Assembly: GCA_051960855.1 (NCBI GenBank)
Contig: JBQCDV010000070.1
Span: 1 to 12,577 of the forward strand
Direction of reading: 5' to 3'
DNA: 12,577 bases
From: JBQCDV01 sp051960855
GTDB taxonomy: Bacteria > Actinomycetota > Actinomycetes > JAJZTN01
The notes under the pieces are model-generated. The model worked only from the letters and a program-made list of their open reading frames with translations. It was not told the origin of the DNA and searched no databases. Each line of letters opens with the position of its first letter. Within the stretch, counting starts at the first letter, position 1. The position numbers were made by a program, and so were the translations under genes. Shown here piece after piece: positions 6,187 to 11,542 of this stretch.

Positions 6187-7247
6187 TGAGCGAGGACGCG
6201 ACCCCGGAGCAGCCTGGCCGCGACCGCTGGACGCAGCTCAGCCGCCGCTTTTGGGCCACCGAGCGTCCGGCGCGCCACTTCCGCACACCTGCCCAGCTCG
6301 CACCCCTCGCGCATGCCGTCGCCGCCCTTGCCGCCCGCCACGGCCTGACCCGGGTCGTCGACCTGGGCGCGGGCGACGGCACCCTGCTCGCGCACCTGTC
6401 CTGCCACGCGCCGCACCTCGAGCTCGTCGGGCTCGACGTCCGTCCCCGGCCGGTCGACCGCCCCGGCCCCGAACGCCGGAGCGACGGCCGGTGTCCCATC
6501 GCCTGGCACCGCATCTCCCACCTCGCCGCCCCCAGCGGCCCCCAGCCGGTCTCGTTGCCAGACGCCCTCCGGCGAGAGCTGGCTCGGCCGCGGACGCTGC
6601 TGGTCCTCGTGGAGCTGCTGGACGAGATCCCCGCGCCCCTGGTGGCGGCCACACCTGGCGGTTGGCGCTACTGCGCTCCCCTGCCCCAGGACGGTCGCGC
6701 CGACCTCACCCGACCGCTCGATCAGACGGATGCCGCGTGGCTCGAGCAGTGGTGGCCGGAGCGCACCGCCCGCGCGGTCGTCGGCCACCCGCGGGACCGG
6801 CTCTGGGCCGCGCTGCTCCAGGCGCTGGAACCATCGGGAGTGGCCCTGGCCATCGACTACGGCCACACACGCGAGCGGCGTCCGCCCGACGGGGGCCTGC
6901 AGATCGTGCGGTCGGGACGCGACCTGGCCGAGCCGGGCATTCCGCTGCATCCCGGGGACGACGGCGGCGAGCCGGTGGCCAACGTGAGCGCGAGCGTGGC
7001 GACGGACGCCGTTCGGGCTGCTGGTGAGAGGACCGGGGCGGTCACGCTCGCGGACACCCTGCTCGCCTCCGCGACCGGCGAGCTCGCTCCCGCCGCCCCG
7101 GTGGACGCCAGCCCCCTGCGCCAGCTCCTCGCGTCCGGGCAGCGGGCCCAGCTGACCGACCCAGCCGGCTTCGGCAGCTTTCGCTGGCTCTGTCAGCAGC
7201 CGGCCAGAGGGGGCACAACCGAGGGCAGGCGAGAATGCCGCCTGTGA
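6186..7247 (+). CDS. MidA/NDUFAF7-family (DUF185, Methyltransf_28) SAM-dependent protein methyltransferase
   Basis: Predicted class I methyltransferase of the MidA/NDUFAF7 family; the characterised mitochondrial member dimethylates an arginine of complex I subunit NDUFS2. From the GTG at 6186 it has 353 residues. An N-terminal segment ends in ERPARHFRTPAQLAP, followed by SAM motif I VVDLGAGDGTLL (57-68) and acidic beta-2 end VGLDVRP. The family signature LVELLDEIPAPLVA (141-154) replaces the usual Asn-Glu by Val-Glu. A WWPER segment follows, then AIDYGHTRERRPP (222-234), which is the hallmark DYG motif. An in-frame ATG at 6165 would overlap the DUF2520 start codon and has neither Shine-Dalgarno nor -10, so GTG 6186 with a leaderless -10 is preferred; this is not certain. 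The stop overlaps the downstream NuoD-like gene by 13 bases, implying coupled translation. Family assignment is good; the substrate is inferred from its neighbour. Confidence 0.8.
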   Translation: MSEDATPEQPGRDRWTQLSRRFWATERPARHFRTPAQLAPLAHAVAALAARHGLTRVVDLGAGDGTLLAHLSCHAPHLELVGLDVRPRPVDRPGPERRSDGRCPIAWHRISHLAAPSGPQPVSLPDALRRELARPRTLLVLVELLDEIPAPLVAATPGGWRYCAPLPQDGRADLTRPLDQTDAAWLEQWWPERTARAVVGHPRDRLWAALLQALEPSGVALAIDYGHTRERRPPDGGLQIVRSGRDLAEPGIPLHPGDDGGEPVANVSASVATDAVRAAGERTGAVTLADTLLASATGELAPAAPVDASPLRQLLASGQRAQLTDPAGFGSFRWLCQQPARGGTTEGRRECRL

Positions 7248-8488
7248 CCGCCTCCGACGCCTGCACCCCGCGGACAGCCGCTCGCGAGGTCGTCTACGGC
7301 GTCGGCCTCGCCGGCGCCCTCACCGCGGACCTACCGCTCGGGCTGGGACCGGAGCACCCGACCTCCCACGGCGCCCTGCACCTGCGGGTCGTGGTCACGG
7401 GGCACGGTGCGGACGAGGTCGTGGTCAGCGCCGAGCCGCGGATCGGCTTGCTGCACCGCGGGGCCGAGAAGCTCTATGAGGCCCGCGACTACCGGCAGGG
7501 CCTCATGCTCGCCGACCGGCACGACTGGCTCTCGCCGTTCGGTAACGAGCTCGGTCTGGCGCTGGTCATCGAGCGGATGCTCGGCCTGGAGGTCCCCCCG
7601 CGCGCGGTGTGGCTGCGCATGGTGCTGGCCGAGCTGACGCGGGTGTCAGCTTCGCTGCCCTTCCTCGGCGGATTGGCCGGGGCGCTGCCCGTGACCCCCG
7701 CGAGCGACGACAGCGACGGCGTTCGCGGGCAGCTGCGCGCTACGTCCTGGCGGCTGCGCGAGATGGTGCTCGACCTGCTGGAGGCGGCCACGGGCGCCCG
7801 CGTGCACCTGCAGTTCACGCGTGTCGGCGGTCTGCTCGCCGACGTGCCCTCGGGCTGGCCGGGCCTCGTGCGGGCCACCCTGCCAGACCTGCGGGCGGGC
7901 CTGGCCGAGCTCCGTCTGCTGCTGTCGGACGAGGCGGTGGCAGGTCCGCTGACCGGGCTGGCCCACCTCGACCCCGCCCTCGTGCCCGCCTACGGCCTGA
8001 CCGGACCCGTCGCGCGGGCGAGCGGCTCCGACCTCGACCTGCGCCGGGACGACCCCTACCTGTCCTATGGCGAGCTCTTCGCCCCGGGTGGCCCCGGCCG
8101 CGTCCCCGTCTCCTCGAACGGCGATGCGCTGGCCCGGGTCCAGTGCCTGCGCGAGCCGTGCGACGTCGCGCTCGACCTTGTCGAGGTCTGCCTGGACCGG
8201 CTCGAGACCGACCCGCGCGCGGCGGGCGGCACCCCTGTGAACGTCCGGCTGCCGAAGGTCCTGCGGCTGCCCGAAGGTCAGGCTTTCGGATGGGTGGAGA
8301 ACGCTTCGGGAGCCAGCGGCTACTACCTGGTGTCTTGCGGCGACAAGACTCCCTGGCGCCTCAAGCTGCGCACGCCCTCCTACAGCAACCTGCAGCCGCT
8401 CGGTGAGCTGCTGCCCGGCACGCCGGTCGCGCTGCTGCCGGCGGCGCTGGCGTCGGTGTTTGTCGTGATCGGAGACGTCGACAAGTAG
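7235..8488 (+). CDS. Orphan NuoD-like protein (complex I 49-kDa / NDUFS2 family)
   Basis: A 417-residue homologue of the NADH-quinone oxidoreductase D subunit with no other complex I gene nearby. Family landmarks are GPEHPTSHGALHLRV (38-52), including the quinone-site His (His45, Thermus Nqo4 His38), then IGLLHRGAEKLYE (70-82), VPPRAVWLRM, RVGGLLADVP, ARASGSDLDLRRDDPY in the C-terminal half, and the terminal GDVDK (usually GDVDR). Arg75 aligns with mitochondrial NDUFS2 Arg85, the NDUFAF7 target. The quinone-site Tyr (Nqo4 Tyr87, RMDY) is Trp98 here (RHDW). The segment corresponding to LDLGALTPF is rewritten as LAGALPVTP, with about 11 extra polar residues after it. The ATG at 7235 has an upstream AGGCGAG and overlaps the MidA-like gene. 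It may be a bona fide alternative NuoD or a paralogue with a new role; the substitutions favour divergence. It converges on the fol operon. Confidence 0.88.
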   Translation: MPPVTASDACTPRTAAREVVYGVGLAGALTADLPLGLGPEHPTSHGALHLRVVVTGHGADEVVVSAEPRIGLLHRGAEKLYEARDYRQGLMLADRHDWLSPFGNELGLALVIERMLGLEVPPRAVWLRMVLAELTRVSASLPFLGGLAGALPVTPASDDSDGVRGQLRATSWRLREMVLDLLEAATGARVHLQFTRVGGLLADVPSGWPGLVRATLPDLRAGLAELRLLLSDEAVAGPLTGLAHLDPALVPAYGLTGPVARASGSDLDLRRDDPYLSYGELFAPGGPGRVPVSSNGDALARVQCLREPCDVALDLVEVCLDRLETDPRAAGGTPVNVRLPKVLRLPEGQAFGWVENASGASGYYLVSCGDKTPWRLKLRTPSYSNLQPLGELLPGTPVALLPAALASVFVVIGDVDK

Positions 8489-8490
8489 CC

Positions 8491-8527
8491 CCACCGGCGT
8501 CACCGGCGTCACTGGCGCGAGGCGCCA
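8491..8527. repeat. Short tandem repeats and hairpin at the convergent NuoD-like/DUF3180 junction
   Basis: Just after the NuoD-like stop, CACCGGCGT occurs twice head to tail (8492-8500, 8501-8509) and is followed by a degenerate third copy, CACTGGCG. A 6-bp stem (8513-8518 with 8522-8527, 3-base loop) overlaps the last codons of DUF3180. There is no T-tract, so it is at best a weak bidirectional terminator. Confidence 0.3.
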
Positions 8528-9006
8528 CCCGACCCGGTGCTCGACTGGGCCGAGCTCGACTCGTCGTCCGGTGGCAGCCGGCAGAAGTGCTCGAGCACGA
8601 GGCCGGCGACGAGCACCAGCAGCGCGGCCGCGACGGTGGCAAGAGCGGGCAGCAGCCGGACTTGGCGGGCCTCCCCGTCCAGCTCGAGCAGCACGAAGAC
8701 CGTGAATCCGAGATAGCCGCCGGTCAGCAGCGCCCCGACGTGGGCGGTGGCCTTGCCCAGCACGGCGTAGCGGGCCGAGGCGAGGGCCGGCAGCGGCTTG
8801 ACGCCCGGCCGCCCGTGAATGCGCCCCCGGAGGCTGAAGGCCGCGACCAGCACTCCGGCTCCCATCAACGCGACGACGACCGCCGTCGCGACGGGGATGC
8901 GGGGCAGCGTGCTGGCCTGCGCGGCGATGACCCGGAGCAGGGCCCAGACCACGACAGCTGCGGCCAGCGCGATCACCAGCAGGACGTTCGCGCGGGAGGG
9001 CCTCAT
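8509..9006 (-). CDS. DUF3180 membrane protein, last gene of the folate operon
   Basis: A 165-residue integral membrane protein with four predicted helices: about 8-27 (VLLVIALAAAVVVWALLRVI), 38-59, 89-109 (AHVGALLTGGYLGFTVFVLL) and 118-138. A conserved cytosol-facing or interhelix segment, LASARYAVLGKATAHVGA (75-92), is characteristic of DUF3180. The C-terminal tail is polar and serine-rich. Function is unknown, but across Actinobacteria it is regularly placed behind folK, as here. The start ATG at 9006 is 7 bases after the folK stop, with no clear Shine-Dalgarno, so it depends on coupling to folK. The open frame continues upstream, but that part lies out of frame within folK and is a shadow. 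Confidence 0.9.
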   Translation of the reverse strand: MRPSRANVLLVIALAAAVVVWALLRVIAAQASTLPRIPVATAVVVALMGAGVLVAAFSLRGRIHGRPGVKPLPALASARYAVLGKATAHVGALLTGGYLGFTVFVLLELDGEARQVRLLPALATVAAALLVLVAGLVLEHFCRLPPDDESSSAQSSTGSGGASRQ

Positions 9007-9013
9007 CGAGCGG

Positions 9014-9631
9014 TCATGCCACGAGACGGTGCGGGTAGGGGCGCAGGCCGGAGCGGTCGGTCTGAGCCAGCAGGTCCTGCACCGAGCCGCGGCCCGGCAC
9101 GACCGCGTCGGGCTCGACGTCCGACCACGGCTGCAGCACGAAGGCGCGCTCGTGCGCGCGGGGATGCGGCAGCGTGAGGTCGGGCTCGTCGAGCACGGCG
9201 TCGCCGACCACGAGCAGGTCCACGTCGATCGTGCGCGGCCCCCACCGCTCCTCCCGCACGCGGCCGAGGGCCGACTCGATCGCCATCGCCCGCTGCAGGA
9301 GCGAGCCTGGTGACATGGTCGTCTCGGCGAGCAGCACGGCGTTGAGATAGGGCGGCGAGCCCTCGGGTCCCCCGACGGCGTCGGTCTCGTAGACCGGCGA
9401 CACCGCGACTGGCACGATCGCCGGCGTCTCAAGGAGGGCCTCGACAGCCGCCTGCAGGGTGTCGAAGCGGTCCCCGAGGTTGCTGCCGAGGGCGATCACC
9501 ACGCGGCGCAGCGGCCGGAGCCCGTCGGTGAGGGTGTCGACCAGGGCGGTGACCTCCGATGGCGGCAGCGCCACCGCGCCCTCGTCGTCGGTCCGGTCGG
9601 CGGTCGTCGAGCTTGCCTGCATCGCTCTCAC
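9014..9631 (-). CDS. folK: 2-amino-4-hydroxy-6-hydroxymethyldihydropteridine diphosphokinase (HPPK)
   Basis: Transfers pyrophosphate from ATP to 6-hydroxymethyl-7,8-dihydropterin, making the substrate of FolP. The 205-residue protein shows ALGSNLGDR (47-55), the pterin-site loop SPVYETDAVGG (78-88), PYLNAVLLAET (94-104) and the HPPK signature RWGPRTIDVDLLV (129-141), whose Asp136 and Asp138 are the expected Mg-binding pair. LPHPRAHERAFVLQPW (154-169) completes the family pattern. About 42 residues precede the catalytic domain, longer than in E. coli but, as I recall, usual in Actinobacteria. The GTG at 9631 overlaps the folB stop (GTGA) with GAGAGGA just upstream; the ATG at 9622 is an alternative. 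It is part of the folP-to-DUF3180 operon. Confidence 0.97.
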   Translation of the reverse strand: MRAMQASSTTADRTDDEGAVALPPSEVTALVDTLTDGLRPLRRVVIALGSNLGDRFDTLQAAVEALLETPAIVPVAVSPVYETDAVGGPEGSPPYLNAVLLAETTMSPGSLLQRAMAIESALGRVREERWGPRTIDVDLLVVGDAVLDEPDLTLPHPRAHERAFVLQPWSDVEPDAVVPGRGSVQDLLAQTDRSGLRPYPHRLVA

Positions 9632-9987
9632 CGTCCTCTCGTAATGGTCACGGTCACGTCGTCGAAGGGCACGCTGATCGGGGCCGCCGGCTTGTGCAGC
9701 TCCACCGTCACGAGCGCAACCAGCGGAAAGGCCAGGCAGATGTCGGCGATCTCCTGGGCGAGCCGCTCGAGCAGAGCGACCGGCTCACCCTCGATGCGCG
9801 CCACGACGGAGGCCGCCAGGGCTCCGTAGTCGACGGTATCGGCCAAGTCGTCCGAGCGCCCCGCCGCCCTGAGGTCGAGCTGCAGAGCCACATCGGCGAT
9901 GAAGACCTGCCCGAGGTCGCGCTCGGCCGGGAAGACGCCGTGCCGCCCGCGCCCCCGCAGCCCGCGCAGGAGGATCCGGTCGCTCAC
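9628..9987 (-). CDS. folB: Dihydroneopterin aldolase
   Basis: Cleaves 7,8-dihydroneopterin to 6-hydroxymethyl-dihydropterin plus glycolaldehyde, directly before FolK. From the GTG at 9987 the protein has 119 residues, normal for FolB. It contains LRGLRGRGRHGVFPAERDLG (7-26) with Glu22, TVDYGAL (51-57) with Tyr54, LLERLAQEIADICL (72-85) and VELHKPAAPI (95-104) with Lys99. These match the Glu/Tyr/Lys active-site trio of characterised FolB enzymes. GAGGCGAG sits 4 bases upstream. The same frame stays open upstream to a GTG at 10146 that overlaps the stop of the NTF2-like gene, so a 172-residue form with a 53-residue extension is possible. Four-base overlap with folK. Confidence 0.95.
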   Translation of the reverse strand: MSDRILLRGLRGRGRHGVFPAERDLGQVFIADVALQLDLRAAGRSDDLADTVDYGALAASVVARIEGEPVALLERLAQEIADICLAFPLVALVTVELHKPAAPISVPFDDVTVTITRGR

Positions 9988-10142
9988 CGTGCTCGCCTCG
10001 CCCGTGTCCGCCACCGCGCTCCCTTCCTCGCCCTCGCTGAGCTCCTGGCCCACCCACACCTCGAACGCCGCAGCGTCGCCGCCGGTGCCCGCCGGCTGAC
10101 CCCGCCAGATGGCCGCCCGACCGACTCTGCCGACCGACCTGC
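9988..10142 (-). other. 155-base gap that may encode an N-terminal extension of FolB
   Basis: Between the NTF2-like stop and the canonical folB GTG the folB frame remains fully open and starts at a GTG (10146-10144) overlapping the preceding TGA as GTGA, the same junction type as the other operon borders. About 48 of its 53 codons end in G or C, as expected for coding DNA here. The encoded stretch (Gly/Ala-rich, then AFEVWVGQELSEGEEGS) resembles no domain I know. I see no promoter or terminator in it. Confidence 0.35.
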
Positions 10143-10595
10143 TCACCCTGCGTCGTCGTCCTCCTCGGCCGACGAGTCGAGCACCGGCGAGGAGTGGTGG
10201 ACCCACAGCCGCCAGCCAGCCCCGGTGCGCCGGAACACGTTGGTCGCGACCGCTCGTCCGCCCGAGAAGGCCGACGGCGAGCCGTCGGGTGCGCTGACGC
10301 CCGTGAGGATGTTCTCGGTGCACGTCACCACGGCGGTGTCCCCGAGGACGTCGATGACCACGTCGGTGATGAAGAACTGGATGTAGCTCGTGCTGGCCAT
10401 CACCATCGCCCAGCCGCGCATGACCTCGCCGCGGCCGCGCAGCAGCGACGTTCCGGGGTGCACGCAGCGCACGTCATCCAACGGTGCGTCGCACCACAGC
10501 GCACCCATCAGGTCCAGGTCGCCGTGCTCGATGGCCTGGTAGAAGCCAGTGTTGGCGGCGGACAGGGCGGCGATGTCGGCCTCGGGACGGCTCAC
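10143..10595 (-). CDS. Nuclear transport factor 2 (SnoaL-like/DUF4440) family protein
   Basis: A 150-residue cone-shaped NTF2-fold protein. The family pattern is visible: an N-terminal helix pair (ADIAALSAANTGFYQAIEHG at 6-25), then DLDLMGALWCD with CVHPG (45-49), a helix GRGEVMRGWAMVM (55-67) and beta strands ending in TNVFRRTGAGWRLWVHHSSP (119-138), with a conserved His pair near the end. The C-terminus is an acidic tail. Members without further features have no assigned reaction; this variant is often found between folP and folB in Actinobacteria, suggesting a role near the folate branch. The GTG at 10595 overlaps the folP stop by 4 bases (GTGA) and has GGAGGGG just upstream, so translation is coupled. 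Confidence 0.88.
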   Translation of the reverse strand: MSRPEADIAALSAANTGFYQAIEHGDLDLMGALWCDAPLDDVRCVHPGTSLLRGRGEVMRGWAMVMASTSYIQFFITDVVIDVLGDTAVVTCTENILTGVSAPDGSPSAFSGGRAVATNVFRRTGAGWRLWVHHSSPVLDSSAEEDDDAG

Positions 10596-11479
10596 GTCCC
10601 CTCCCCCGGCGCCGTCAGGGCGGCGACGACGGCGAGGGCGTCCCGCGTGGGGCGGACCTCGTGGACCCGGACGCCCCAGGCTCCCGCGGCCGCGGCGTGC
10701 GCGCTGAGCACCGCGGTGGCCGTCTCCCGGTCTCCCACCGGTCGGGGCGTCCCATCGGGAGCGGCGAGCAGCCGGCCGAGGAACCCCTTGCGCGAGGCGC
10801 CCACGAGTACGGGCCGTCCCCACAGCTGCTCCTGCAGCCAGGGCAGAGCGCGCAGCAGCGCCCAGTTGTGCTCGGCGTGCTTGGCGAAGCCCAGGCCGGG
10901 GTCGACCACGACCGACCTCGCGTCGACGCCGGCTGCCACGGCGGCCTCGAGACGCTGCAGGAGCTCGTCGCGGACCTCGCTCACGACATCGCGGTAGACG
11001 GCTCGGCCCTGCATCTCGGCGCTGTGTGCCCGCCAGTGCATGAGGACGCAGGGGGTGTGCGCCTCCGCCACGACGGCGAGCAGGCCGGGGTCGGCGAGGC
11101 CGCCGGAGACGTCGTTCACCAGGCAGGCGCCGGCGGCGATGGCCGCGGCCGCGACGCTCGCCCGCATCGTGTCGACGCTCACCGCCGCCCCCGCAGCCGC
11201 GAGCTCGCGCACCACCGGTACGACCCGTCGCAGCTCCTCGTCCTCGTCCACGCGGGCCGCGCCCGGACGCGTCGACTCGCCTCCCACGTCGAGGAGGTCG
11301 GCTCCCTCGCTCATCAGGGCCAGGCCGTGCGCGACAGCATCGCCCGGGTCGAACCACCGGCCCCCGTCGCTGAAGGAGTCGGGCGTCACGTTGACGACAC
11401 CCATGACGAGGCACCGCGCCGGCGTGGCCAGCTGCGAGGGCATGCCGAGCACGGCAGGCGGGGTCGGCGCGGGCATCAC
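10592..11479 (-). CDS. folP: Dihydropteroate synthase
   Basis: Condenses hydroxymethyl-dihydropterin pyrophosphate with p-aminobenzoate to give dihydropteroate; target of sulfonamides. The 295-residue TIM-barrel protein has both family signatures: MGVVNVTPDSFSDGG (26-40) and DLLDVGGESTRPGA (61-74). It also has SVDTMR (101-106), VNDVSGG (121-127), MHWRAH (147-152), VVDPGLGFAKH (191-201), the substrate lysine in GASRKGFLG (227-235) and the RVH phosphate site (271-273). First gene of the minus-strand operon. GTG at 11479 is followed at once by ATG 11476. No Shine-Dalgarno is seen, but TAGGCT (11491-11486) ends 7 bases before the GTG, favouring a leaderless start there. folE is not adjacent, unlike in mycobacteria. 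Confidence 0.97.
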   Translation of the reverse strand: MMPAPTPPAVLGMPSQLATPARCLVMGVVNVTPDSFSDGGRWFDPGDAVAHGLALMSEGADLLDVGGESTRPGAARVDEDEELRRVVPVVRELAAAGAAVSVDTMRASVAAAAIAAGACLVNDVSGGLADPGLLAVVAEAHTPCVLMHWRAHSAEMQGRAVYRDVVSEVRDELLQRLEAAVAAGVDARSVVVDPGLGFAKHAEHNWALLRALPWLQEQLWGRPVLVGASRKGFLGRLLAAPDGTPRPVGDRETATAVLSAHAAAAGAWGVRVHEVRPTRDALAVVAALTAPGEGT

Positions 11480-11542
11480 GGGTCAAGCCTAGGCAGCGGC
11501 AGCGAGCGCGCCGGGGCCTGGCCGTCGTGATAGGACCGGCGT
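11480..11542. promoter_or_regulatory. Divergent promoter region of folP operon and Nudix gene
   Basis: This 63-base gap holds TAGGCT (11491-11486, minus) 7 bases before the folP GTG and TAGGAC (11531-11536, plus) 7 bases before the Nudix GTG at 11543. Both spacings suit leaderless transcription. AGGA within the second element could instead serve as a ribosome binding site for the Nudix gene. No clear -35 or operator is seen. Confidence 0.4.

Noticed and set aside
9007..9432. DUF3180 beginning far upstream inside folK
   Set aside because: That stretch is the folK gene read in another frame; the membrane protein pattern begins at ATG 9006.
10596..11486. A 447-residue protein joining the NTF2-like domain to upstream sequence
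   Set aside because: The upstream part is folP read out of frame (Arg/Gly-rich); the NTF2-like gene starts at GTG 10595 with a strong Shine-Dalgarno.
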